A stretch of DNA of 49,015 nt, taken from Selaginella moellendorffii (Eukaryota; Streptophyta; Lycopodiopsida; Selaginellales; Selaginellaceae). Made by a program: the position numbers and the translations under genes. The notes under the pieces were generated by a model, which was given only the letters and a program-made list of their open reading frames with translations, was not told where the DNA came from and ran no database searches. Shown here piece by piece: positions 22,294 to 32,460 of this stretch (position 1 is the first letter of the stretch; every line of letters starts with the position of its first letter). The stretch covers positions 677,277-726,291 of the forward strand of contig NW_003314292.1 of assembly GCF_000143415.4 (NCBI RefSeq). The letters are read 5' to 3'.

Positions 22294-22539
22294 AATACGA
22301 ATATGCCTAGAAGATTTTTGTAAGAACAGCCCTAACATAATCGCGGCCGTTGGATTGGAAAACGTGAGATTCATAAAAATCGAATATGCCTAGAACATTC
22401 TCAAAAACCCTAACATGAGCCCGGAGACTGTGGACCGTCGATGCGTCCCATCAACGGTGTTTAATCCACAGCGCCGCCCTAGTTTTTGCGTTTTTGTGTG
22501 TGCCCTGGGGTTTTAGGCGCTGCTGCTCGTCCGCTCGCG

Positions 22540-23762
22540 ATGGCTGGAAAGAAGGGGCCCGGTTTCTGGTCGGATGTCGGCAAGAAGACTAGCGGTGAGT
22601 GCTGCTGCTACTCGCGGTGAAATCGCATTTCCTCACCCTCTCTTCTTGATTTTGCGCGAGCAGACCTCCTGTACAAGGATTTCTCGGCCGATCAGCGATT
22701 CAGTCTGAGCTCCACGACCTCCACTGGGCTGGTAAGAGGAAGAGATCTTTTCTCGGCTGGGATTCAAGGAGAGAGGTTCTTAACTGTGGCTTTGTAGACT
22801 TTCTCCTCTTTCGGCGTCAAGAAGGGGGACGTCTTCGATGGAGATTTCACCACCACTTACGTCTGCAAGAACGTCACGGTGGATGTGAAAGTGGACACGC
22901 AATCGAAGGTGAAGAAGCTCTTACCTCGTGAGATGTCAAGATGTTTCCTTTTTCTTGTAGATCTTCTCCACTGTCAAGGTCGATGATCTCGCTCCGGGGA
23001 CCAGGGCGATCTTCAACTTCAGTCTTCCGGATCAGAAATCTGGAAAGGCAAGCAGAGCAAAGAATGGAAAACTTGATCTCTCTCTCTCTCTCTATCTCAC
23101 CTCTTCCTTTTTCGCAGATGGAGCTCCAGTACTGCCACCAGTATGCCGGAGTTACTGGCAGCGTTGGGCTAGCTTCGTCTCCCGTGGTGGAATGCACCAG
23201 TGCCTTTGGTAGCAACGACGTCGTCATCGGTGGAGAGGCCGCGTTTGACACTGCGTCGGGGAATTTCACCAAGTACAACGCTGGAGTTGGCATCAACAAG
23301 CCCGAGTTTACGGCCGCGGTTGTCGTGTAAGATCTTCTCTAGCTCGAGCTGTCCTGTTTGATCCTGGATGGACTTAGAATCCTGAGCTTGCTGGTTACTT
23401 GATTTTCATAGCTGCGAGTCCCTGTGACTGACATTGATCTCTTTGGTGGCCGCAGAGCTGACAAGGGTGACACCCTCAAGGCCTCGTACTCGCACGTCTT
23501 GAGCCCGTTCACGAGGACCACCGTTGGAGCTGAGATATCCCACAAGCTGTCCACCAAGGCGAACACCTTCTCCATCGGTGGGATGTATGGCCTGGACGCG
23601 CTGACGACGATCAAGGCCCGGTTGAATAACCATGGACGCATCGCGGCCGTGGTGCAGCACGAGTGGAGGCCCAAGTCCGTTATCTCGATGTCAGGCGAGG
23701 TGGATACCAAGGCGCTCGAGAAAAGCGCCAAGCTCGGCCTGGCGCTCTCCCTCAAGCCATAG
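22540..23762 (+). CDS. VDAC: Voltage-dependent anion channel (mitochondrial outer-membrane porin)
   Basis: Six exons: 22,540-22,594; 22,664-22,731; 22,798-22,908; 22,961-23,047; 23,118-23,326; 23,456-23,762. They sum to 278 residues, the usual VDAC length. The N-terminus reads MAGKKGPGFWSDVGKKTSDL with YKDFSADQRFSLSS. The body alternates beta-strand pattern (VTVDVKVDTQ, TAVGAEISHKLS-like) and ends HEWRPKSVISMSGEVDTKAL EKSAKLGLALSLKP, the eukaryotic porin signature region. VDAC forms the 19-strand beta-barrel for metabolite flux across the mitochondrial outer membrane. Intron 4 has a GC donor (AAG|GCAAGC...GCAG). The upstream region carries a telobox-like AAACCCTAA around 22,404. A scrambled inverted copy of the whole locus lies at 41.5-42.72 kb. 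Confidence 0.95.
23048..23117 (+). other. GC-AG intron in VDAC
   Basis: The donor is GCAAGC directly after AAG and the acceptor is TTCGCAG. The model keeps frame and homology (..PDQKSGK|MELQYCHQ..). GC donors are the known minor variant of U2 introns and normally show this extended AG|GCAAG match. Confidence 0.85.
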
Positions 23763-23937
23763 CCGCGGCCGCTAACGCTTATGTAAATTCAAAATTTTTG
23801 CGGAACATCGAAGTATTTTTCCAGCTTAAAATAAGTTCCTGTGACAATTATCTTTTGTTAGTTCAATGATAATAAGCTTCTTCACCTGGTTTGTTTCGCT
23901 CAAAAGCACAGAAGAGTAAAGGAAAATGCCCGGAAGG

Positions 23938-26900
23938 TCAGGCGTGGTATTTTTTCATGGACATCTTCATGATGCTTCTCGTCGTCTCTGAGCTGCGAGG
24001 CGTCGTTCGAGTGCTTCGCCGCATTATGCTCATGAGCTTGTCCTTGGGCATGTTGAAATGAATGTTTGGTAGCGACAAGCGTAGAGGATCCTGCAGCAAA
24101 TACACGCTCAGCTTATGGTGTAACTCAAAGAACGTTTTCTCACCGAATGGTATTTTGATTTTCTCGGTTTTCCTGTGCTCGTGCTTTTTTCCGTAGTCGT
24201 CATTTCTTCCAGAGATTTTTGCTTGACGTGCTGAAGATTTGGCGGCAACAATGGTCCCCAGGGGACAATTTTCTGTATGGATTCTCCCCTGTAAGTTTAT
24301 ATGAATGGTTATTATAGTGAAACACGAACCTTTATTGGAAGTTGACGATGGAAAGCCGCTTGAAGTGGTGCGAACCATGAATCAAGCCTCAGATGTGGTG
24401 GTCCAGCATCTAGAATCGCCGCTGCTTTGGCTTGAATTGCGCTGTAATGTGACGATAAAACAGCAATGTTAAAAGGAATTGCGATCCTCCGTGCTTAGTA
24501 CCTTGATGAAGGTTCTTTGGCTTCGGGAAAATCTGTGGGAGTTGTTTCTTTGGATTCAGTTTCACCAGATGTTGTCAACAGAGAGCTGCCCCTACTTTCC
24601 CTGCTTGAACTCGACCGACTTCCCGCGCTTGAGCTTAGCCTTGAGCTCGCAGAGCTGTCCGAGTCTTGTGAAACATAATACGCTTTTCTACCAATCCACT
24701 GCTCAGGGCTTGATAAATCCCATCCACCGTACTGTCCAAATTGTCCAATCCGGACTCCTTTCTCGGTCCACAGACGGCTGTTCCAGATCCATGCGTATTA
24801 GTTCACGAAACAGATTAAGTATGAATTCTTGCCTTGTGCCAAATGTTGAGGCGGTAACAAGTATCCTATCCGTTTCGATAAATGTCATCGAGACCTGAAC
24901 AAGAAACAGTTAGTTTTCAATCTGACAAAAACATTTGATGTACGATCGTTTCATGATGAGCTCGAAAGCAAAACATCTCCGGAACAGGCGTCAAAGGGCG
25001 CTCGGCTTGATGGAAGTCGCATGCGGCCAATGACCACGATTTCACGTAGCCCTTTATATCCGAGGAGAACAAAAGCTGCATAGTTCGGGAAAATCTTAGA
25101 AAGTAACCTCGTGCGTTTGTGTACTTACTTCGTTTTTGGAATCCGAGCACATTGGACCTGGTGCACCGATATGGCATGTCGGAATCTCATGAAGCTGCAA
25201 AATCAGATGTCAACACCTTCACAACGCTATTTTGATTCACTTACCACGCTTGCATCAGGAACACGCCAGAAATAGATGTATCCATCTGAAACGAATACAG
25301 CCAAGACTTTTTCCTGCACAGATATACTAAAAATGTGTTGGCGTAAATTTGTTGGCGTACCAGCTGACCAAGAAACTGTATGTTGACGATTGATCTTGAT
25401 TTCGCAAAAGACTCGTTCGGTGGTGGATTCAGCACGCATTTTATCATCCCATCAAGCTTCCAAACAATCACCTAGACGAGAAACCAGTCATAAAAGCATC
25501 AAACTTAAGTAGAACAACAAACCTTTCCATCATAACCACCAGTTGCAACACCACCCGGTGGACAAATGCTCATGCAAACAATGTCATCGGTATGACCGTG
25601 CATCTCTCGTTCCAAGGGCTCTGACTCTTTCAGACCGTCGTGCCATATGCAAACCTGAAAATGTTCTGTTGGATATAACAGGCTAGAAGTTCAAAAGAAA
25701 CAAGCCTCACCCTTCCATTCCATCCACCGGCAGCAACATACTTGCTCCTTCCTTCCGCCAGGCACACAACACAGGTGATTTCATCCTGTAGGAAGATAGT
25801 ATTAAAGCTCTGAAAATGACATGTACTGACCTGACCAAACCCGCAGTACTCCTTTAGACACTGGCCATTGTTGAAGTTCCACATTCTCAGAGTTCCGTCC
25901 TGTCCCCCAATCAAAAGTCTTCGGCCGGAAGCATCAACAGTCATCGCTGACATTTTTGTCGACCTGTGCAAAATAGTTAGATCTTTCAAGGCATCATAAT
26001 CTTCTAGACATACTTGCCGTCTGAGAATGAGAAAGTATGGTGTCCATCGTCAATGTTCCAAATAGTGACAAGCGACTCAATTTCAGCCACAATGAGCTGG
26101 CGAAATGTACTACTGAAACCCGAACCACATATCTTCCCTGAACGCGTTTCACTGGCAAGCCGCTTGCGCCATGCTTGCAGTGAGGTACCTCCACCTAAAA
26201 GAACCTGCGAAGAACGGAAAGATGAGCAAGAAAAATGATGACACTGCAAAAGCAAAGTCTTACGCTTCTTCGTTTGTCATAAAGAAGTCTGGAAATTATT
26301 GGAGGTTCGCCAGATTTATCGAGTGTCTTGTCAACAACAGTTTGCATACACCGATTGCTCCTCATATCCCAAATTTTTATGATGCTGTCGGTTGCTACAC
26401 TTACGATTTGGTTATCGTCTTCGTTTACAACGACGTCCTGCATGTAAAACAATGTCAGTTTACACAAGGCAGCTTCCATCAATGCACAAACCACAACAGG
26501 CGACTGATGCCCGATCAACTGCCCCATTATCTTTGCTGTAAAAGGATTCCATATGTTAACGTTTCTTTCCAACCCGCAAGTGACAATGAAATTAAAACTC
26601 CTGTCAAATAAAAAGGTTTAGCAAAAACTGAAAGTCTTGGAAGTTCGATGCAAACCTGCAATAATCTAGTGCAAATATCCCGTGGTGGTGTTCTTTGCCA
26701 GACCACTTCCTTTTCTGTTTTTCTAGATCAAGCATGAGAAGTGTGCTATCCATGGAGCAGCTCAGTAACGAGGACGAATGAGATAGATACTTAATCCTTG
26801 TAACCCAGTTATTGTGTATTTTCCAAGGTAGCTTTTCAGACATGCCCGGCAAAAGCTCCTCCGTCACCCCAGCTGCAATGCGTGGAATCTCCCTGCAACA

Positions 26901-28427
26901 CTCGCACACTGCAATTCCAAATCGAAGAAAACAGAATCCTTACCCTCCCCACTCGTCAGAGAAATCATACACATGAAGGTAGCCACGGTCATCTCCATAT
27001 AGCAGCTTATCATTCTCTGGAGTCCTCACCCAGGTAGCACATAATGCTCCATTTCTCTGTCAAGAAAATGACTTAGAAACCTTTGAAGGATAACAAGAAC
27101 TTACCAAGTTCTCAATCCTTCCCAGGACATCAAACGAAAGTCTTCCCGTGTCATAAAACGTCACACTGCATATTCCAGATGTCAAAGATGCATCGTCTTC
27201 TGCTTCATCTAGTCACCTTCTATCCATTGCAAACACCGCCAGAGGTTGTTGAGCCATGGCGACAATGTCAGTGATCCACGCTGCCATATTTCAACTTCTA
27301 TAGTGGAATTTCATCAGGGAAGAAGCACTCGTGGGGACATGTACCTCCACCACCATTCTTTTGTGTTCGTAACAACTTCAGAGAGTCTCCATGCCACAAT
27401 TTAAGCATTCCGTCTTGTGTTGCTGTAACATATGTTTGTATGTGAGATAAAAGAATAATCTGCACGATGTCTGCTGTTAGTAGCGTAAAACTATGATACA
27501 TGCCAACCTTTTCAATGATATGAGAAGGACGCTCCACAGTCGTGTTACAAGCTTTGAAGCTTTTCATAACTGGCCTTTCTGCTATGACTTCGTCCTCTTC
27601 ATCAGATTCCTCAGAATCGGACTCATCCTCCATTTTTGTTGCTCCTTTCTTGCTAGAAGGTTTCATCTTCACATACGTTGCAAAGTCCGCACCCGGCTCA
27701 TCTTCTTTTGCTAGCTGAGAAAGCAGAGTTTGTTTTAGCGAGAGACGCGGTTTCTAAGAAACCAGTACCTGTTGCTGAAGAATGTAGCTTGTAAAATCAT
27801 CAAAATCTACAACGCCCTTGCTGTTCACATCGACCTTCATGAAAAAATGTTCCATTTCCTTTTCACTGACACACAAATGCACGCTTTGTTACAAAGCACT
27901 TACGAGAAGTCACAACGAACCTCAGCTCAGAAGCCACGTCCTTGATGTTCTTGCACGTTTTGATGAAATTTGCCTGCAAGACAAGCATTTGTTACTCGAT
28001 AGTAATTCGGAAAGTTATAAGCCCAACTCTGTCAAGTTCTTCACGCGTGGCTTTATCAAAAGCCTTCTTGAATTCCATGAGCGTGTGAGAGCTTAAACCT
28101 CCACGCCGTCTTTGAGGCTGAGGCACAAGTCAGTAAACCATCATACTTTTTTGTTTTCCTTCGAAAGTAGACCGACCTCAGGCTGTGGTTTTGATTTAGA
28201 TACTGGAGCTCTATCCGAGGGCCCTCCAGGTTTTGGAGGCAACTTTCCTCCATGTGCTCCACTTTCTCGTTCACGAGCATGAAATATTTGCTGCCAAATT
28301 GCAAAAGAAAAGCTCAGAGCCGGAATGCGTTCCAAAAAATAAATCTAACCGCGAAACTCGACTTTCGATTTCCACGCCACTTGGATGACTTGAAAACGTC
28401 GAACTCGTTGTTATCTCCATCGGCCAT
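23938..28427 (-). CDS. EF-hand plus WD40-repeat protein (WDR49/WDR64-like)
   Basis: About 25 short exons with 45-60-bp introns run from ATG at 28,427. The N-terminus (MADGDNNEFDVFKSSKWRG) leads to a region with one recognisable EF-hand loop (KVDVNSKGVVDFDDF; exon near 27,840). Then come many WD repeats: YVTATQDGMLKLW, AWITDIVAMAQQPLAVFAMD, RSVTFYDTGR, LLYGDDRGYLHVYD, CSMDSTLLMLDLE, VTCGLERNVNIWNPFTAK, VSVATDSIIKIWDMR, IGGQDGTLRMWNFNNGQC, VAAGGWNGR|VCIWHDG, TGGYDGK|VIVWKLDG, VSDGYIYFWRVPDASV, LFSSDIKGYVKSW and LVTASTFGT|SRLW. A basic, Ser-rich tail ends at 23,938 if a possible 53-bp terminal intron (near 24,100) is not used. EF-hand/WD40 proteins of this type are tied to cilia/flagella in other eukaryotes. 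That fits a plant with swimming sperm, but function here is inferred. One intron (24,832-24,778) is GC-AG. Confidence 0.8.
24778..24832 (-). other. GC-AG intron in the WD40 gene
   Basis: The donor is ACAAG|GCAAGAATTC and the acceptor is GGAACAG|CCG. There is a CTAAT branch-like motif 23 bases before the end. Splicing joins ...LVTASTFGT to SRLWTEKGVRIGQFG, restoring a WD repeat that neither flanking frame gives by itself. No GT donor fits. Confidence 0.75.
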
Positions 28428-28616
28428 CGCAACAGCTCAACGACGAACACCCGCCCGCGACGGTGGCCGCTCCAAAAACCTACCTGACACCACACAAAAG
28501 TGGTTGAGAAATGGACTCACGCGAATCCGTGCCCTATTGCGCTTTGAATCAACGATGTTTTATTCCCCAAAACCCGTCGTGGCACATTTTGAGCCACACG
28601 ATCAGCTTCCCCTGTT

Positions 28617-30159
28617 CTAGTCTTTGGCGTCTGTGATCCCACCTGGTGCTATCTGGAAGACGTGAACACTGTCAAGGTCAGCTAGTTGAAACTTTGGAAG
28701 AAAAAAAAATCCAACGAAAGGATATAGCTTCGGACTCCGGGAGGCTTGGAGAGTCGATGACTTTGCAAATTCTTTGTTCGCCCTTCCCCTTTCTGAACAT
28801 CAGTCTTACTGTCGAAGCATGAGCCAGGACGTGGCCACCAGCGGGCTTTTTTGGATCCGCGACGAAGGTCCCGCCGCCAGGGTCAGCAATGACTTGGTTC
28901 GTAAGAAACACCGCGACGTTGAACTCCTCAGCAATTTTGATGAGCCTGGAGAGCATCTGCGCCAGCTTTTGCTGCACGGCCACAAAGTTAATTGGCTGAA
29001 TGTATGAAGTAAAAGTCGTCTTACTTGTCTCTCTGCCAGTTCTCCACGCCCTGAGAAGTCTACCCGAAACAATGAGGTGATGGAGTCCACAATCTGTGCA
29101 GTTCCTTGTAAGACAGGATAGAAGATACAAGAATTAATTCTTACCAGGAGCCTGAACGGTTCTTCAGTCATTTTAGCCGCTATGGCGATCAGAAGGTTGT
29201 ACTGATGCTCGTGCGTGTATGCTCGAGCATACACAATCTGGAAAGCCGAAAGTTACTCAGGGGTTGAAGAGCTAAAATGCTTACGTTGTCAAGAGCAGCT
29301 GTTGGATCCAGTCCAAACCTTTCCGCGATGGCGACTATTCGATCAGGACGACTGCAAGCATCGTTTAGAATTCACATCAGAGAAAAGCAAAAGCATAAGA
29401 CGATGATCATACAACGTTCCCTCGGTGTCGATGTAGGCCACTTTGCCATTAGCTCCGTGTAAGCCCAACGGCAGCTGCGTGGCTACGCAAAGAGTGTGCG
29501 CGAGCTGAGTTTTGCCGGTCCGGAATTCGCCAAAGGCTTCGGTGATTGCCATCGTTTCTATACCACCTGGTGCGTATGGCGAAAAGAGATGAGAAAAAAA
29601 AGAGAGAAAAGAATAGAGCATACCACCGAGAAGGTCATCCAAAAGCTGGCTTCCTGTAGTGATATGAATCACGGATTTTCTCTTGTGAAGAGCCTCGTTA
29701 CCAGTGATATAGCCGACTTGCTGGAAAATGGCAGTGAGCGAGAAGGAAAATCCAGATTCAAGGCACTTACAACTATCTTTTCTGCCGCTTCCAGGATCTT
29801 GTCGACCTTTGCTTCGGACAATCCCTTGATGGCTGTGAGGCTCTAGAGCAGCATAGAAGAAACTCCACAGATAGGTGAGAAAAAATCGATCGATTCACAC
29901 CTTCTTTGTTTGCATGATCAGTCCATTGCATGTGTGAATTCCCGCATCCTGGAGCTTTTTCACATCCCCGGCATTGATCCCCTGTGCGGTGACTGGAAGA
30001 ACAAGAAATCTAGAAGGCCGAGCGATCGATCTAGAGCCAAAACAGAGACTCACGCTTATCGATGGTCTCAAACGAGTCCTCCTCCTCATCGGCGACGGCG
30101 ACGAGCTGATTGTCCTCTCGTGCTTCCAAGGCGGCGGCGGCGACCGGGGTGCTCCTCAT
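28617..30159 (-). CDS. DMC1: Meiotic recombinase DMC1 (RecA/RAD51 family)
   Basis: Ten exons: 30,159-30,054; 29,992-29,901; 29,842-29,771; 29,720-29,624; 29,566-29,413; 29,351-29,285; 29,237-29,145; 29,093-29,025; 28,971-28,726; 28,661-28,617. They total 346 residues, against about 344 in other plants. The N-terminal helix-hairpin-helix region reads [20 protein letters not shown] and [17 protein letters not shown]. Walker A is GEFRTGKTQ and Walker B lies in [23 protein letters not shown]. The loop segment [20 protein letters not shown] and the end GGITDAKD are diagnostic of DMC1 as opposed to RAD51. The protein forms filaments on meiotic single-stranded DNA and drives inter-homolog strand exchange. 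Exon 2 uses the acceptor before TCACCG, giving [11 protein letters not shown]. The last intron is U12-type (see separate entry). No damage is seen. The short interval to 30,374 is probably a shared divergent promoter. Confidence 0.95.
28662..28725 (-). other. U12-type AT-AC intron in DMC1 (last intron)
   Basis: On the minus strand the intron starts ATATCCTTTCG, the consensus U12 AT-AC donor, and ends GTTCAC. A branch site CCTTGAC lies 10-11 bases before the end. It is 64 bp long. Splicing joins ...LPESEA to [14 protein letters not shown], matching the conserved DMC1 end. No GT-AG or GC-AG alternative gives this frame. Confidence 0.85.
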
Positions 30160-30373
30160 CGCTCAAGCTCTGGGCGGGAAAACCCTAGACTTTCAAATAT
30201 GAAGCTATCGCAAGTGTTTTAGCGGGGAAGTAACGTTCAAAACTATGGCTTTTAGGGTTAGGTCAGTCAGCAGTGGAAGAACTACGCATCTTCGAGGAGC
30301 CGGCGATCACGAATTCGAGGTGGGCGCATCTGGCAAGGCTCGTCACGTATTTCTGTCTACTCTCTGGTGAGGA
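30160..30373. promoter_or_regulatory. Divergent intergenic region with telobox-like motifs
   Basis: The region lies between the DMC1 start and the plus-strand locus at 30.37 kb. It holds AAAACCCTAGA at 30,179-30,189 and TTAGGGTTAGG at 30,252-30,262, resembling telobox/interstitial telomere motifs common in plant housekeeping promoters. Its promoter role is inferred from position and motif only. Confidence 0.4.
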
Positions 30374-31260
30374 TGGGCGGCAGCAGGGGGCCTTCTTTCC
30401 TGGTTTGGCAGCAAGCAGCAGCAGCAGCATCTCCGCTGCTTGAATTTGATCGGTTTTCCAGAGCAACAACACTCAGATTCTCTTGGCTGGCTACCAGTGA
30501 TCGGGAACCTCTTCGCTCCCTTACGATCAGCGTCAATGGGGCCATGGATGGCTTCTGGTCCAGCATTCTCGCCTCCCAGCAGCTCCGTGGTGTCCCTCTC
30601 ACGACGACGGCAGCGCCTCCAATCCTTCCCAATCTCGTCCACGGGCTTGGACGTAGGCACAACGCAGCAGCTCCTCGACTTTTGCCCCTCGGTCGTCTAC
30701 TTCCAGCTGACCAAGCCGGTGGTGAAATCGCCGGGGACGTATTTGCTCAAGAGCCACAGCCTCCACTGGCTTGCACTGCGTTCTTGGAGGGGCAATAGAG
30801 TCGCCAGCTTTTCTCTCGCACAGGTTCCCTTTTTCTTTCTTTCTTTGTTCGTTCTTCTCGAGTTGCCAATATCAACAATTTTCCAGAATCCTGCCGATGT
30901 CGATCGCCTACCTCGACATGCCCAAGCTCCGCTGGATGTTCGTCAGCGTGGTGCCGCGCCTGGAGCTCTCGCCGTCGACGGGCAACCTTGAGTGGATCAA
31001 GGCGCACAGGGGCGTGCGGATCATCCAGGAAGCTCAAGAAGCTGACGTTCACAAACACCTGTCAAAGCTCTGCCCATGTAACGCAAATCCTGGAGCGTTT
31101 TGCTTGATCACGCAGCTCGACTACTTCGTGAACTCTTCCAGCTTCCAGCCGAGGTCCGTCAACCTTGCACAGCTTCTGGAGCCATTCCCGGCCCTCGAGG
31201 TGTTCACAGTTGCTCACGCGTCCATCAAGGTACTTTACAAAGTTTCTCTGCATTGAAGAC
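30374..31260 (+). CDS. Unidentified protein-coding locus, structure uncertain
   Basis: Two protein-like stretches are seen. The first, before about 30,823, includes LLDFCPSVVYFQLTKPVVKS and TYLLKSHSLHWLALRSWRG. The second, after a likely intron (GTTCCC...TTTTCCAG, about 30,824-30,887), reads MSIAYLDMPKLRWMFVSVVP RLELSP and ALEVFTVAHASIK, and ends near 31,230-31,260. The composition, GC content and intron-like pyrimidine tract suggest a real gene. The obvious splice joins the two stretches out of frame, so either I have the wrong junction or the gene carries a frameshift. The N-terminal part is Ser/Arg-rich, as in plastid transit peptides. I do not recognise the family. Confidence 0.45.
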
Positions 31261-31652
31261 TTGCTCTATCCGATCCAGTGAGCCTTGACGAGTGGAGCAG
31301 CGGGCAACGAGTTCCCGAGTCGTGCTCAAGATCCATCCCATCCGGTTTGGCGTGCCGCAGCGCTGCGATGGCGTCTAGCGTTGCACGAAGGCCAAGTTTG
31401 GTTCGAGGCGCCCTACACTGCGATCCACCATTGCTTTCACACGACGGAGGAGTGGTCTTGGTGGTCAACGGCTCACGGGTCAAAAAGGTCAACGAAGGTC
31501 ATGTCCAGCTCGGCGCCGCACCATTTTACTGGTGGTGTCAACCGAGCGGGATTCACGCGCCCAGTACACGAGTTTGCGCTTGAATATTTAAGCGGTGTGA
31601 GCTCGTGAAAGGGTGCCTGCTCTAGATTTTTTTTCTTCTCATTCTCTGGCCG
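31261..31652. other. Spacer upstream of the CLE gene
   Basis: Open frames exist on the plus strand (for example around 31,285-31,608) but have no recognisable domain, signal peptide or supporting splice signals. It probably contains the 3' end of the previous locus and the CLE promoter. Confidence 0.4.
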
Positions 31653-32252
31653 ATGATCATGGCTGGAGAAAGAATGTTCACGATTGTTGGTATCGTCTCA
31701 ATGTTGCTTCTTGGCGGCGCTACTGCTGGTGGATCACTCGATCGCTCTCAACTTGGTCCCAAGGCAAGTCTTTTCAATGGTTTCTCTCTTTTCTTTCTTC
31801 CAACCAGGCAATGACGGCTTCGCATCGATCAGGAGCCGCGAGGAGTGCCCAGAACGTTGCTTCAAACCGGCGCCAAGCTTGTGAAGCATGAGGCAAGAGA
31901 AGTTCCAGGCGGCGCTTCCGACCCAAAGCAGTACCAGGGCAGCATCGCGAAGGCGTGCGAGGACTACGAGAGGCAAATCGCCTCGTCTCCGCAAAGCTTC
32001 GATCCCTCTTCGCCACCGCCTCAAGAGCTCTACTCGTCTTTGGCATGCGGGAAAGCGATGATCGAGAACACGCATCCATCTCCATCTTCGTCCCTGGATT
32101 CTCTGCAGGAATCCCTCGCTGCCCGGCCCGGCGAAGGATCGTTGCTTCAACACGGTGGCAAGAACGAGATGATCAATGTTGAGCCGGAGAGGAACGTCCC
32201 GAGTGGTCGCGATCCCATCCATCACAAGATTGACACGACAAGTTTTCCATGA
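31653..32252 (+). CDS. CLE (CLAVATA3/ESR-related) peptide hormone precursor
   Basis: Exon 1 (31,653-31,763) encodes an N-terminal signal peptide, with core MFTIVGIVSMLLLGGATAGG. Two in-frame upstream ATGs (31,653, 31,659) precede MFT. The inferred intron 31,764-31,832 (69 bp, GC-AG: AAG|GCAAGT...GATCAG) keeps frame with exon 2 (31,833-32,252), giving 176 residues. Near the C-terminus (32,190-32,225) lies RNVPSGRDPIHH, matching the CLE dodecapeptide R-x-V-P-S-G-x-D/N-P-x-H-H, with an 8-residue tail KIDTTSFP. CLE peptides are cleaved, secreted ligands of LRR receptor kinases controlling meristems and differentiation. Position 7 is Arg where Pro (hydroxylated, arabinosylated) is usual. The variable region is Ser/Pro/Glu-rich, as expected. 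The weak point is the splice model; the CLE motif itself is clear. Confidence 0.8.
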
Positions 32253-32379
32253 CAAGATCTTTGTATCCTTCTTTTGGCACGATGAGTAAACTGAAAGTTG
32301 GCACCGGGGAGAAATGGTTTGCTGCTGGATGTCCCTTGGTGGGCTTTGTCGGTGAGTGAAGATTAATCTTAGATAAGAA

Positions 32380-32460
32380 GTTGAGATGGCCGAGTTGGTC
32401 TAAGGCGCCAGATTAAGGTTCTGGTCCGCAAGGGCGTGGGTTCGAATCCCACTCTCAACA
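32380..32460 (+). tRNA. tRNA-Leu (anticodon AAG)
   Basis: The 7-bp acceptor stem GTTGAGA/TCTCAAC is followed by discriminator A. D-arm TGGCCGAGTTGGTCTAAGGC (A box). The anticodon stem CCAGA/TCTGG encloses the loop TTAAGGT with AAG. A long variable arm (class II) precedes the T-arm GGGTTCGAATCCC (B box). 81 nt, no intron and no encoded CCA, as expected for a nuclear gene. Confidence 0.95.

Noticed and set aside
24100-24160. Possible 53-bp last intron in the WD40 gene (GTGAGA...TGCAG)
   Set aside because: The sites look usable, but reading through keeps a more protein-like frame to the stop at 23,938. I kept it unspliced and regard the point as open.
31734-32255. 173-codon open frame on the minus strand opposite the CLE gene
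   Set aside because: It is Arg/Leu-rich shadow coding created by the GC-rich CLE exon; no domain, and the CLE strand has a signal peptide and a clear peptide motif.
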